Positions 18,001 through 26,816 of a stretch of DNA of 64,000 nt are shown here, piece by piece. The position numbers were made by a program, and so were the translations under genes. The stretch spans positions 85,363 to 149,362 of the forward strand of contig CAYTIB010000026.1 in the NCBI GenBank assembly GCA_964437725.1, given 5' to 3'. The stretch's first letter is position 1, and each line of letters starts with the position of its first letter. A model generated the notes under the pieces. That model was not told where the DNA came from and did no database searches. It saw only the letters and a list, made by a program, of their open reading frames with translations. The DNA comes from CAYTIB01 sp964437725. GTDB taxonomy: Bacteria > UBA8248 > JACPRG01 > G963555815.

Positions 18001-18437
18001 CCGTTATAAGTAGAAATGGGCGTCTGCTCAATTCCCTGTAACACCTCTCGCGCACGCTGCTCCAGTGTTTCTTCGGTCCAACCATATTGACCGAGGATCG
18101 ATCGATATGTTTCAGCGGTGACACTACGGTTCTCTCGGGGGGGGCCTCCTAGAGCGGACCACTTAATGATCCTCTCCAAGTATTCGCGCAAGCGACTGGA
18201 CATCTCGCCTGCAGCCTTGTTCGTAAACGTCAGCGCTACACATTGGTCCGGAGCAATTGGATGATCTCTCTGAAAGAAAATGTGTAGAAGTCGAGAGGTC
18301 AAAAGAGCTGTTTTACCGGTCCCTGCTCCCGCAGTGACCACCACATTGCGATCGAATGTCGTGACGGCTTTTTCCCGCTCGGACGCATCTTGTAAATCCG
18401 CTTCCCTTGACATGGATTTCAAGTCTTCGAAGACCAT
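15042..18437 (-). CDS. addA: AddA/RecB-like helicase-nuclease (UvrD helicase with C-terminal PD-(D/E)XK nuclease)
   Basis: 1131 residues. An SF1 helicase begins with Walker A AGAGTGKT (36-43) and LTFTNKAAGEMSSRLRE; LVDEFQDTNPIQY, GDSKQSIYRFRGAN, VNFRS, MTIHSAKGLEFPVV and FFVAATRARERL follow. The C-terminal nuclease shows GRADLILKD and VVDYKTSR (Asp1070, Lys1072). It forms the motor-nuclease subunit of a double-strand-break end-resection complex with the product of the upstream gene. Its start overlaps that gene by 19 nt; an alternative ATG at 18413 would remove the overlap and eight residues. Confidence 0.94.
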   Translation of the reverse strand: MVFEDLKSMSREADLQDASEREKAVTTFDRNVVVTAGAGTGKTALLTSRLLHIFFQRDHPIAPDQCVALTFTNKAAGEMSSRLREYLERIIKWSALGGPPRENRSVTAETYRSILGQYGWTEETLEQRAREVLQGIEQTPISTYNGFAARLLRQYPLQAGVDPRFKENGNEVLDEWFDRDWQAWLAEELSDCSTREDLWKAVLDRFRLSELKALARELCSELLPLNELEETLYDGSLFEVDGEWLARILKGTKDLISHFPDTKHKFHKQAEAAFRILEGFRDGMDETHLQENLNIIRGGLGVKTKDFTKENYEFGKRVIRIADRLSSLDRSSLKDALNVVLRFSRKFREGFTQKGYLTFDAQLVRARNLLRDHPSVRKELKQRIRHLLVDEFQDTNPIQYEIVLYLAEELESNAVNWRDTRLESGKLFLVGDSKQSIYRFRGANIEAYTDLLEDVLSEPPLQLSVNFRSHDRLVNVVNGLFESLLQEKEKIQPAYHPSHPRPDGPAKLDAQKVEIRVVSPQNNQNWTSEDASTEEAREIARWIREDLVGVEEILDEKGRSRTIEYRDIAILFRTRSKFSPYVNCLRELNIPYLTDSGKSFFETQEITDFLNLLNSIALPEDRLALAGVLRSPIGGLTDKELFAWAEAISRREEITPKAEAIIRRLDILRKDAQRLPIAEVFDRIFQTLPVLESAILLAGEQGRVNVLKARSMILRREGFSGEGFPGLVDWLRRQALAREDEEESPLAEENVKAVRLMTIHSAKGLEFPVVVLAGLQTGKRPGLKSEAEVLRNPLSCTWGLRLGSVETPQKVRADDRDAELEDAEERRVFFVAATRARERLVLSVAHRHDKKTLAKAEGILAYLNESLGMDIRLSQEDTISVGDGQILRTTVPATSVALNAKATKSLIAVPAGFEKTWIDRKEKIRELWNHTIECRPSDLDAENLEFTESSPHEGGCAPATLIGQVVHSVMESVVFASPMDRLEENIERSMMECRVTLNGKGGREIRQEVKSMLETFFTSADFQKIIQPCEELGREIPCLLSRKLENGFEQSVEGRADLILKDREGILVVDYKTSRTVKGASEFRAQGLLYCRAISEVFGEKSLRFGVAFLRRGHIDILRSEDLLQNISEAI

Positions 18438-21400
18438 CGCTTTTTCACCATTTTCTCAACCGTTTCGGTCCGACCATCCGCCTCTTTTCGATATCGGGTA
18501 GACCGATGATTTTTGCGACAAAGACCTTGATAGGAGCACTTCTCACATTTCTTGGGTTCGGGAATAGGATAAAAGTTTCCATCCCGAATCCCTCCGATGA
18601 TCGCATCAAGTGTTTTGCCCATGTCCTGGGCCCACTCAGAATTCCACTGCCCGGATGGGAAATCTACTCGATCGGACCAATTGGGAGCAAGGTAGTGTAA
18701 TTCTGCCTCGGCCTTTGCACCACGCTCGTAGTCTTCAGCTAGCAGAACGTAAAAGGGTGGTTGTAACTTTTTCCCCCTTAGAGCATCTTGCCTCGAATTT
18801 TTTGACGTGAAAGGCTTTTTCATGTTTTGGTACTTGTAATCCACCACTCGGACCTCAATTCCCGACTTACCCTCCCTCCGATCAATCCGGTCTAGGCGAC
18901 CCTGAATCTTGATCCCTCGAAGAATGGAAGAAAACCGGGATGCATCTTGAAGCACCATTTCGAGTGATTTTTCGTACTCTATAGGCTGATAGCCGCTTTC
19001 TTCGAGAGACCTTAATTCTTCCAGAATATAACGCTCCGCAATTTGGTGAAGTTCCCCTTTTGTCCAGTCCCAAAGGAGAGGGAAGTCCATCGATACCTCT
19101 TTTTCCGTGTCTTTCAGGGTGGACTCGATAACGGACCTGATTAAATCCTCTACATCAGCTTCTCGAGAGGGCAGCCACGCTTTGAAAAAACGGTGGAAAA
19201 TACTATGGAGAATGTGTCCCTTTTCTTTCGCTTCCAACCCCACATGTTCTTTCAAGTCGGGCAAGTTTTCTAAAGCAAGAGCGTATTTAGCAAAAAATTG
19301 GAATGGGCACTCAGCGTAATGCTGAAGCGAGGTCGGCGAGTAACCCTTTTCGCAAAGGGTTGCCAATAAATTCGGGAGAATACCCGTCATACCGTCTCGG
19401 TCCGATAATTTTTTCTCCAGTTGCTCCAACTGAATCCCTGCATCAAAACAATTTTTCAAAATTTCTCCTGGGATTTCCCGACTTTTGGATAACCCCGACG
19501 GGTCCTGCCCGTTGATCGCCAGATAAGCACTCCACTCCGGTGGAGTCCAAAGGTGTTTGGCAAAAAAACCTTTTTCAAAGCGATCGTCCAGACGGCGATC
19601 AACCGAAATCTCAGGTGGCAAGCCAGAGTCTTCACATCCCAGGGCACGGCCAACTTCGCGCACATACCAGGAGCGAACCAGGGGCCTACCATCCCCTGCG
19701 GATCGTTGGCAGGTCAAAGTGACGTGCTGCATCGCTGATGTAAGTGCTAACGCAAAAAGCAAACGCTCTTCCTTGGCGGCCTCAGACCGTTTCAGAAGAC
19801 GGACCGAATATTTCTTCGACAACTTTTCTCTTATGCTCTCACTAAGAAATGGGTCACCATTTTCTCTTCGAGGCCAGACTCCCTCCTGAAGACCCATGAC
19901 AACAATTGCATCAAATTGTTTTGCTCGTGCATCACGCGCGTTTAAAACCTCAACGCCTGGATGAGCAAAATTCCAATACGGGACCTTATAGGCCAAAAGT
20001 TGTTCATCCACAGACAAAATAAAGTCTCTAGTCTCAACCTCCTGTGTGGATCCTTTCCTGATAACAACAGATTCAAGGGTACTTTCAATTAAATCCCATG
20101 GAGACTTGACGTTAATCGTCCGAAGATCGGATATCTTCTCCGATTCCATATTTGGGATAATCAACGCTTCTTTAAGGAACTTCCTGTAAATATCGACAAT
20201 ATCGCCCCATTTACACCTTTTGGGAAAATGTTCAACGGACTCAATTAAACTCTGAAGGGGTAAAAGCGCACTGCTCAATTCAGCCGGTGAAGCCTTTATA
20301 AACTTCTTCCAACCTTCCAGGTTGCGTACTGATCTGGCTTGCCGTAATGCAAATCGGACGTCATGATCGGAGGCGGCCCCCTCGTCCCGAAAGACAAGGT
20401 ATGGTGAGGTCGACCACTCAAGAACATCCGTTTTGGAGAACTCGTTAACCACAATGCGATTTAAGGTGCCTAATGCTTTTACCCAAGGCAAACGGGAAAT
20501 CGATAGTGCCTCGGGTGTCCGGAAGGGGATGGCGTGAGCCGTGAAAACTGAATGGAGGAATGGTAGGTAGGGCTCCAAGTTGCGGGCGATAATTCCAATC
20601 TCGCTGAAATCGATCCCCGCTTCTGTCCAACGTAGAATCTCCTTTGCAGTTATCTCAAGTTCCGCCTCGGGCCCCGAGGCCGTAAAAAACCTTAGGGAAT
20701 CTTTGGCAACTTGGCTAGCGGTGTCAGCGTTGCCCTCCGAGAATAAACGGTTCATGGCAAACCGCAAAGAAACACTTGGCCGCTCTTCGACAGCGCCAAG
20801 ATTAGCTGCTAACGGATGTTGTACTTCTTCGAACCGGACTCTCAATTCTTCCAAAAATCCGTTGGCAAAATCGTATGCCCTGTGATCGGCAACGGAAGGG
20901 AAAAATATCGATGCCTGGCATAATGTGGATATCCTCGCTAACATATCCAACTGAACTTGTGTCATATCGTAAAACCCGTAATAGACAACCTCCTCAAGGG
21001 ACTGGAGAAACCTGGAGTCTGAGGCAACCTGTATGGCTTGCTCCACAGTGTCAGTCGGAGTCCCGAGGCCTAACTGCTTGCGCTCGACCTGATACAAACG
21101 GTGGAGACGTAGCAGGGGATCTCCCTTCTCAATCTCCAAAGGAATACGCGCCTCTTCAAGATCCTCAAGCGTTCCCAGGATAGCCGCAGCACCTCCTGCA
21201 AACCGAAGAAAATCTTCCCACTCGGCCGGAAATCTTTTAGTTAATACGATATCCCGCACCAGTTCCGCGAGCACCAAGCCATCTACTCGCTTGACTGTTT
21301 GTTCATCCCGAACCGTCGCGACGGTACGTAAAGCTAAGGAGTCCACCGTCAGCAGGTGAACACCGGCTAGTGACATGCGCCAGCGAAGGGTAATTAGACG

Positions 21401-21574
21401 TTTTAAATATCGGCGAATTTCTTCGGAGGGTGAGACGATAGCACATGGAATCAACTGGTGGGTTTTTCGGATCGATGCCTGCCGAGACTCCAAATACTCA
21501 TGGAGACCTCTTTCTAAATCCGGATGGAAAGGGCCGGTCCATATAGCCAAACGACCACCTAAAACTGACTCCAT
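18419..21574 (-). CDS. addB: AddB-like exonuclease subunit with iron-sulfur nuclease domain
   Basis: 1051 residues. The N-terminal part is a decayed helicase: no Walker A lysine loop is visible near the start (AIWTGPFHPDLERGL). Around residue 560 NARDARAKQFDAIVVMGLQEGVWPRR resembles the helicase motif of AddB. The C-terminal PD-(D/E)XK nuclease has VVDYKYQN, a first Cys in YAECPFQFF and a terminal CEKCSYQGLC (about 1010-1019). These four cysteines match the 4Fe-4S staple of AddB nucleases. It works with AddA to process broken DNA ends for RecA loading. Confidence 0.9.
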   Translation of the reverse strand: MESVLGGRLAIWTGPFHPDLERGLHEYLESRQASIRKTHQLIPCAIVSPSEEIRRYLKRLITLRWRMSLAGVHLLTVDSLALRTVATVRDEQTVKRVDGLVLAELVRDIVLTKRFPAEWEDFLRFAGGAAAILGTLEDLEEARIPLEIEKGDPLLRLHRLYQVERKQLGLGTPTDTVEQAIQVASDSRFLQSLEEVVYYGFYDMTQVQLDMLARISTLCQASIFFPSVADHRAYDFANGFLEELRVRFEEVQHPLAANLGAVEERPSVSLRFAMNRLFSEGNADTASQVAKDSLRFFTASGPEAELEITAKEILRWTEAGIDFSEIGIIARNLEPYLPFLHSVFTAHAIPFRTPEALSISRLPWVKALGTLNRIVVNEFSKTDVLEWSTSPYLVFRDEGAASDHDVRFALRQARSVRNLEGWKKFIKASPAELSSALLPLQSLIESVEHFPKRCKWGDIVDIYRKFLKEALIIPNMESEKISDLRTINVKSPWDLIESTLESVVIRKGSTQEVETRDFILSVDEQLLAYKVPYWNFAHPGVEVLNARDARAKQFDAIVVMGLQEGVWPRRENGDPFLSESIREKLSKKYSVRLLKRSEAAKEERLLFALALTSAMQHVTLTCQRSAGDGRPLVRSWYVREVGRALGCEDSGLPPEISVDRRLDDRFEKGFFAKHLWTPPEWSAYLAINGQDPSGLSKSREIPGEILKNCFDAGIQLEQLEKKLSDRDGMTGILPNLLATLCEKGYSPTSLQHYAECPFQFFAKYALALENLPDLKEHVGLEAKEKGHILHSIFHRFFKAWLPSREADVEDLIRSVIESTLKDTEKEVSMDFPLLWDWTKGELHQIAERYILEELRSLEESGYQPIEYEKSLEMVLQDASRFSSILRGIKIQGRLDRIDRREGKSGIEVRVVDYKYQNMKKPFTSKNSRQDALRGKKLQPPFYVLLAEDYERGAKAEAELHYLAPNWSDRVDFPSGQWNSEWAQDMGKTLDAIIGGIRDGNFYPIPEPKKCEKCSYQGLCRKNHRSTRYRKEADGRTETVEKMVKKRWSSKT

Positions 21575-21589
21575 GCTATCGATTCTCCA

Positions 21590-22189
21590 TCAACCAAACC
21601 AGAGAACGATCAACACCTGAACACAGCCGATCAAGAAACCGACTACCCCGCCGAACCAGGTAATGAATCCAAGATGCCGGCCAGAAACCTGGCGAACCAA
21701 AATCTCAATTTCATCCAGATCCATCTGGTTCAGTTTGCTCACGATAGCTCCTTGCACGTTTAGGCCTTCAGCAACATGCGAAGCACGCTTATCAAGGAAG
21801 GTATCGATTTGGCTCACGATCTCGCGCGCAAGAAGAAGCTTGATTTGATAACGAAGGGTTTCGGGGAGTGGAAACAACCTCAACTTTTCATCCACAAGTT
21901 CACCAACCGTCCTCACCACCTGTCGTTTAAGTGAAGAATCTTTGAGTAATTCGACAAGCTCCCGGCCAGAGAGTAGCCTTTGCTGAACTGTGCCGGCGAT
22001 GACTTCGGCAAGGCGGCTGCGCTCACGCGGAATTAGGCCCGGAGTGAAAGGGAGCGTTCGCCTCCAAACCCGAATCTGTCTTCTTGGGTGAAATAACATC
22101 CAGACGGCCAGGTAGTTTGTGGCATAGCCGATCAGAGCACCGGCCAAGGGGGGCATCCAAAGCGTAATCCGGACATCGTCCAAAATCAT
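21590..22189 (-). CDS. DUF445-family membrane protein
   Basis: 199 residues. The N-terminal MPPLAGALIGYATNYLAVWMLF helix followed by LPFTPGLIPRERSRLAEVIAG is the diagnostic DUF445 pattern, and a second hydrophobic helix ends the protein (about 172-198). The middle is a soluble helical segment with charged heptads. The function of the family is not established. Its ATG overlaps the preceding DUF697 gene by 4 nt. Confidence 0.88.
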   Translation of the reverse strand: MILDDVRITLWMPPLAGALIGYATNYLAVWMLFHPRRQIRVWRRTLPFTPGLIPRERSRLAEVIAGTVQQRLLSGRELVELLKDSSLKRQVVRTVGELVDEKLRLFPLPETLRYQIKLLLAREIVSQIDTFLDKRASHVAEGLNVQGAIVSKLNQMDLDEIEILVRQVSGRHLGFITWFGGVVGFLIGCVQVLIVLWFG

Positions 22190-22722
22190 TCGGCTGACAC
22201 TTCCCGATGTTTTTTCAACTGGTCTTCCAGATCCACAAGATCACGATAATAAGTCTTCTCTGTAATCGCCCCTGATTCCCACTCTAGCTGGAGGGCACGA
22301 GCCTCACGCTCAAAATCGGGGCTACCCGGAATAACGTCAAAATCCTCGTGATCTGGATCCCTCTTTTGGCACGATCGAAAGTATCGAAGGGCCACCTGTC
22401 CTAAAGCAAACGTAGAACCAAATGCAGATGCCGGCCCCGCCACCATCCCAACGGGAGGGAATGCACGGCAGGCTAGCAGAGCAAACCTTCGGCATAGATA
22501 TCGAAAAGCCGTCGCACCGCCTAAGAGACCCACCAGGTCTTTAGCCTCTTTTGGCTGAAGGGACTGGCCAAAAGTCTCGCCCATCTCCACGAGCATCCTT
22601 GCTTGAAGAGCGGGAACCCCGATCACACCCCAAAGGGGAACAGGTGCTATTTCAGTAACCGCAGCGGAGACAGCCGATCGGCGAATAATCCTTCGTGCCT
22701 TTTTCTCCCTTGACTCAGTCAC
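22186..22722 (-). CDS. DUF697-like small membrane-associated protein
   Basis: 178 residues from a GTG at 22722, chosen because it lies 2 nt after the tlyA stop with AAGGA 7 nt before it; the longer ATG frame would run through tlyA. The region about 8-125 (RRSAVSAAVTEIAPVPLWG, ALQARMLVEMGETFG, GMVAGPASAFGSTFALGQVALRYF) resembles DUF697/YcjF-type domains with two hydrophobic hairpins. A charged tail of 50 residues follows. It may function with the adjacent DUF445 protein, with which it is translationally coupled. Function unknown. Confidence 0.8.
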   Translation of the reverse strand: MTESREKKARRIIRRSAVSAAVTEIAPVPLWGVIGVPALQARMLVEMGETFGQSLQPKEAKDLVGLLGGATAFRYLCRRFALLACRAFPPVGMVAGPASAFGSTFALGQVALRYFRSCQKRDPDHEDFDVIPGSPDFEREARALQLEWESGAITEKTYYRDLVDLEDQLKKHREVSAE

Positions 22723-22724
22723 GC

Positions 22725-23528
22725 TCAATCCTTGTCCATTGCTTTCGAAACCACAGCCTCCACCTTCTCTAGTGTAACCCGATTCTGAGCATCTCCTGGT
22801 TTGATGAGAAGAAAGTACTCGACGTTCCCCTTTGCTCCGGTTATAGGAGAAACTATGACCTCGATCGCGGTAAACCCGATGGTCATGCAAAACTCTACTA
22901 ACCCCAATAGAACAGAGACATGCTTAGAAGCACTTCGGACTATACCGCCTTTCCCTACCTCTCCTTTCCCGACTTCGAACTGGGGTTTTACAAGTGAAAC
23001 GATCCAACCCTCTGGTTTTAACAAAGACGCAACGGGAGGCAGGATTAAGCGAAGGGAAATAAAAGAGACGTCGATCACCGATAAGTCGGGCCGAGATGGC
23101 AAATTTTCTGCACAGAGGTTTCTTGCGTTTAACCCCTCCAAGACTGTCACACGAGGGTCGTTGCGCATGCCCCAATCGAGCAGACCCCGTCCCACGTCAA
23201 CAGCAAAAACCGATGACGCCCCAAATTTAAGCAGGCAGTCGGTGAAACCACCTGTTGAGGCTCCCACGTCCAAGCAGACACACCCGGTCAAATCTAGTTC
23301 GAGTTTCCTCAGTACATGAGCCAGCTTAACACCACCACGACCCACATAAGGAACCGGATCAGAAAGGATTTGAATAGGCGTATCAGATTCAATCGTGGTG
23401 CCAGGTTTCAGATCTCTTCGGCTTCCAGCCTCAACAGCCCCCGCTAGAATTAGCGCTTTGGCCCGCTCACGGGAAGGCGCTAAACCTCTGTCGACCAGAA
23501 GGCTATCGAGCCGTCGCTTTCTCCCCAT
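22725..23528 (-). CDS. tlyA: TlyA-family S4-domain/FtsJ-like rRNA 2'-O-methyltransferase
   Basis: 267 residues. An N-terminal S4 RNA-binding domain (RLDSLLVDRGLAPSRERAKALILAGAV) is followed by YVGRGGVKLAHVL and a Rossmann methyltransferase (CLDVGASTGGFTDCLL, DVSFISLRLILPP, LVKPQFE). TlyA proteins 2'-O-methylate cytidines in 16S and 23S rRNA. The gene overlaps dxs by 26 nt, a linkage of dxs and tlyA seen in many bacteria. Confidence 0.94.
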   Translation of the reverse strand: MGRKRRLDSLLVDRGLAPSRERAKALILAGAVEAGSRRDLKPGTTIESDTPIQILSDPVPYVGRGGVKLAHVLRKLELDLTGCVCLDVGASTGGFTDCLLKFGASSVFAVDVGRGLLDWGMRNDPRVTVLEGLNARNLCAENLPSRPDLSVIDVSFISLRLILPPVASLLKPEGWIVSLVKPQFEVGKGEVGKGGIVRSASKHVSVLLGLVEFCMTIGFTAIEVIVSPITGAKGNVEYFLLIKPGDAQNRVTLEKVEAVVSKAMDKD

Positions 23529-25464
23529 CCAGCGTCATCCTCGCAAGCTCAGGCTGATGCTGGTGAAACCCTGAGTTATTGATAAACATCCTTGTTGCTT
23601 CCACGATTCCATCCGGATCTATTCCGATAAGTTTCAGAAGGCGCTTCGGCTCACCGTGAGGTACAAAGGCATCCGGGATCCCTAGTCGAAGGACTCGGGT
23701 GTTTTGCAACAATCCTTGGTCGGTTAATATTTCCAATACAGCGCTACTGAACCCGCCACACAGAGTGTGGTCTTCAAGCGTAATAAAACGCTTAACCGTC
23801 TGGGCCAAGTGGTTGATGAGATTACCATCGACCGGTTTAGCAAACCGCATATTAGCCACGGTAACCTCAATTCCCTCACTTGAGAGGATTTCAGCCGCCT
23901 GCAGAGAGAGACCGACGGTTCGACCAATGGCTAAAAGCGCAACGTGGTCGCCTTCCCTCAGAATCTCACCTTTGCCAACTTCCAAAAGACGGCATTCCTC
24001 ATCTAGTGAAACTCCCACGCCAGACCCCCGGGGATAACGAACTGCCGCCGGACCGGGGTGTTCAATGGCCGTGTGAAGCATATGCTGAAGTTCGTTTTCA
24101 TCCTTTGGCGACATAATCACCATGTTGGGAAACGCCCTCAAATACGTCATGTCGAAAGCACCGTGATGGGTGGGCCCATCTTCGCCTACGACACCTCCCC
24201 GATCTATTGCGAACGTTACCGGCAGGTTTTGAAGACAAACGTCATGGAAAATTTGATCGTACGCCCGCTGGAGGAATGAAGAGTAAATTGCCACAACTGG
24301 TTTCAGTCCCTCGGCTGCCAAGCCAGCAGAGAAGGCAACTCCGTGCTGTTCCGAGATACCAACGTCATAGAAACGGTCCGGATGGACCTCGCTAAACCGG
24401 TCAAGTCCCGTACCATCCGGCATGGCTGCCGTGATCCCGATAATTTGATCATCACAATTGGCGAGTTTAATCAAGGTCTTGGAAAAAACGCTAGTATAAG
24501 AGGGTAGCCCGGGCGAGGGTGCTACATCTTTATTCACCTTTTCATCCAACTTCGGTTTTTTCGCGGACACCCCATGCTTTTTCAGATAATCATCTTCCGC
24601 AGGTTTCCACCCCCTACCTTTCTCGGTTAAAACGTGAACCAGTAGGGGTCCCTCAAAATCCTTGATGTTCTCAAAAGTCTGAACTAGTGCGCCAACGTTG
24701 TGCCCCTGGATAGGCCCAATATACTTGTATCCTAGTTCTTCGAAAACAATTCCCGGAGAAATTAACGATTTCACAGCTTCTTCCAGCTTACGAGCCACCT
24801 TTACCGCTGTGTTGCCAATCCCAGGGATCTGTCTAAGTAACTTGGTGAATTCCTTGCGCAGACTCAAGAACAATTGCCCGGTCATAATACGACTGAGATA
24901 GGTAGAGAAGGCCCCAACGTTAGGTGCAATAGACATCTTGTTGTCGTTGAGGATAATGATGAAATCCTTTTCAGAGGCCCCGGCATTGTTCAAGCCCTCC
25001 ATGGCAATCCCCGAGGTCAGTGCTCCATCACCCACCACCGCGATGACTCGATGCTCCAAACCTTTTTTGTCGCGAGCTTCAGCCAAGCCGAAAGCTGTAG
25101 AAATCGCCGTTCCCGCGTGAGCAGTGGTGAAAATATCATACGGACTTTCACCCCTTTTAGTGAATCCATACAATCCCTCGTACTGGCGGATGGTTTCAAA
25201 CCGGTCGCGTCTTCCCGTAACAAGTTTGTGGGTGTATACCTGGTGGCCAACGTCCCAAATGAGCTTGTCTTCGGGGGTATCGAATACATAGTGTATGGCC
25301 AACGTCAACTCGACCGAACCCAAGTTAGCACCAAGATGGCCCCCTGTTAGAGTCGTCGTAACCCGAACTATTTCGTCCCGAGACTCAGCAGCCAGTTGCT
25401 CCACTTGGGGAACCGGGAGCCTTCGGAGATCCTCTGGGCCATCGATTGTATTTAGGATTTCCAT
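23503..25464 (-). CDS. dxs: 1-deoxy-D-xylulose-5-phosphate synthase
   Basis: 653 residues from ATG 25464; an upstream TTG frame would add 15 residues that do not look like the family. Thiamine-diphosphate binding is shown by VGDGALTSGIAMEGLNNAG, with substrate-site segments GGHLGANLGSVELTLA, HVLTEKGRG and DRGGVVGEDGPTHHG. It condenses pyruvate and glyceraldehyde-3-P, the first step of the MEP isoprenoid pathway. It follows ispA, so isoprenoid precursor synthesis and chain elongation are encoded together. Confidence 0.96.
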   Translation of the reverse strand: MEILNTIDGPEDLRRLPVPQVEQLAAESRDEIVRVTTTLTGGHLGANLGSVELTLAIHYVFDTPEDKLIWDVGHQVYTHKLVTGRRDRFETIRQYEGLYGFTKRGESPYDIFTTAHAGTAISTAFGLAEARDKKGLEHRVIAVVGDGALTSGIAMEGLNNAGASEKDFIIILNDNKMSIAPNVGAFSTYLSRIMTGQLFLSLRKEFTKLLRQIPGIGNTAVKVARKLEEAVKSLISPGIVFEELGYKYIGPIQGHNVGALVQTFENIKDFEGPLLVHVLTEKGRGWKPAEDDYLKKHGVSAKKPKLDEKVNKDVAPSPGLPSYTSVFSKTLIKLANCDDQIIGITAAMPDGTGLDRFSEVHPDRFYDVGISEQHGVAFSAGLAAEGLKPVVAIYSSFLQRAYDQIFHDVCLQNLPVTFAIDRGGVVGEDGPTHHGAFDMTYLRAFPNMVIMSPKDENELQHMLHTAIEHPGPAAVRYPRGSGVGVSLDEECRLLEVGKGEILREGDHVALLAIGRTVGLSLQAAEILSSEGIEVTVANMRFAKPVDGNLINHLAQTVKRFITLEDHTLCGGFSSAVLEILTDQGLLQNTRVLRLGIPDAFVPHGEPKRLLKLIGIDPDGIVEATRMFINNSGFHQHQPELARMTLDGEKATAR

Positions 25465-25606
25465 CTCGCGTTTAAGCCCCCAAAAAATTGCCAATTGCGG
25501 AGGGCACAACCACAGGGGCTACAGCCCGGCTGATTACCGGTAAAATGAGAGCCGAACCACCCGCAACTCCACAAAATTTACAGGGACCCGGCAAGATCCG
25601 GCGGGA

Positions 25607-26503
25607 TCAAAATTTTCTTTCAACAATAAACTGGGCGATGCTCCGAAGAGGCTCCGCCCCTCCACCAAGCCCGGATAACTCCTCGAGGGCTGTTTCCACA
25701 AATCCACGGGCAAGGCTTAGAGACTTATCAACGCCAAAAACCTTCGGATAGGTAGCCTTTTCCGCTTCCTGATCACTCCTCGCAGTTTTGCCCAGAACCT
25801 CAGAGTCCCCGATTTCATCCAATATATCATCAGCAATTTGAAATGCCAAACCAACGTTTTGTCCGTAACGTGAAATAGCATCGGCCTCAGAATCTGAGGC
25901 ATTTACCAGTAGTGCACCCCCGTATACGGATATCCTGATAAGGGAAGCGGTCTTTCGCAGGTGAATGTATTCGACATCACTGGCACCTGGATCAATACCC
26001 ATAAAACGGAGATCAGCAGCCTGTCCTCCTATCATACCTTCCACCCCGATGGCTCGGGAAACCTCGCAAACAACCCTCTGCACTTGACAGGGATCAAGGT
26101 CCTTTGTTTGATCTGGATCTGCCATTAGCTCAAAGGCATGTGTTAATAGGGCATCCCCTGCAAGAATTGCCGAGGCCTCCCCGAACTGCTTATGGCTAGT
26201 CGGACGACCTCGGCGAGTGTCACTGTTATCCATGGCCGGAAGATCATCGTGGACCAGTGAATAGGTGTGAATGAACTCCAATGCGGAGGCAAACGGAACA
26301 ACTAAATCTGAATTTCCCTCCACAGCCTCTGCACCTGCCAGTGCCAAGATAGGTCGGAGCCGCTTGCCCCCCGCCATAAGACTGTATTCCATTGCTTCAT
26401 AAAGGCCATTTTCATCTTCCTTCCCGCGAATAAAACCCACCATTCGCTCGTCCACAAGAGCAGCTTTTTCCTGCATATAAGCGCTGAGATCAAACGAACC
26501 CAT
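25607..26503 (-). CDS. ispA: Short-chain polyprenyl diphosphate synthase (farnesyl/geranyl type)
   Basis: 298 residues. Both aspartate-rich motifs are present: DDLPAMDNSDTRRG (first) and FQIADDILDEIGD (second), with AGGKRLRP near the start and KATYPKVFG near the end. It condenses IPP with DMAPP and GPP; the product length (FPP or GGPP) cannot be told safely from sequence. AGGAG precedes the ATG. It is flanked by xseB and dxs, the common order in many bacteria. Confidence 0.94.
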   Translation of the reverse strand: MGSFDLSAYMQEKAALVDERMVGFIRGKEDENGLYEAMEYSLMAGGKRLRPILALAGAEAVEGNSDLVVPFASALEFIHTYSLVHDDLPAMDNSDTRRGRPTSHKQFGEASAILAGDALLTHAFELMADPDQTKDLDPCQVQRVVCEVSRAIGVEGMIGGQAADLRFMGIDPGASDVEYIHLRKTASLIRISVYGGALLVNASDSEADAISRYGQNVGLAFQIADDILDEIGDSEVLGKTARSDQEAEKATYPKVFGVDKSLSLARGFVETALEELSGLGGGAEPLRSIAQFIVERKF

Positions 26504-26579
26504 GAGTTCTCCTGCTAAACTCCAGTTTTAGCCCTCATTTTCAAAAGGAAACAACTTATTCCAGCCCCTCATAATTGTA

Positions 26580-26816
26580 TTAATGCTCACTATTTTCGAC
26601 GGACTCGCGCTCCAGTTTGTTACCTTCTTTTTTTACGAGGACTTCAATTTTTTTCTCGGCCGTCTCCAGTTTTTTTTGGCATTGCTTGGAAAGCTTAACC
26701 CCCTCCTCAAAAAGCGAAAGGGTCTGATCCAACTCAGCTTCCCCATCTTCCAACTGCTGAATGATTTCCTCTAAACGCGTCATGGCTCCTTCAAAGCTCA
26801 GTTCCTTAGCCTTCAA
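26580..26816 (-). CDS. xseB: Exodeoxyribonuclease VII small subunit
   Basis: 78 residues from a TTG at 26816. I prefer this over the longer ATG frame because AGGAGG lies 8 nt before it and the protein then has the usual XseB length. The sequence is the family's coiled-coil: FEGAMTRLEEIIQQLEDGE, LDQTLSLFEEGVKL and a heptad tail. It overlaps the end of xseA by 11 nt, so translation is coupled, and it assembles with XseA to degrade single-stranded DNA. Confidence 0.92.
   Translation of the reverse strand: MKAKELSFEGAMTRLEEIIQQLEDGEAELDQTLSLFEEGVKLSKQCQKKLETAEKKIEVLVKKEGNKLERESVENSEH

Noticed and set aside
18182..18260. Similarity between the edge helicase (1-392) and AddA N-terminus as a recent duplication
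   Set aside because: Shared stretches are only the universal SF1 helicase motifs; flanking sequence and lengths differ.
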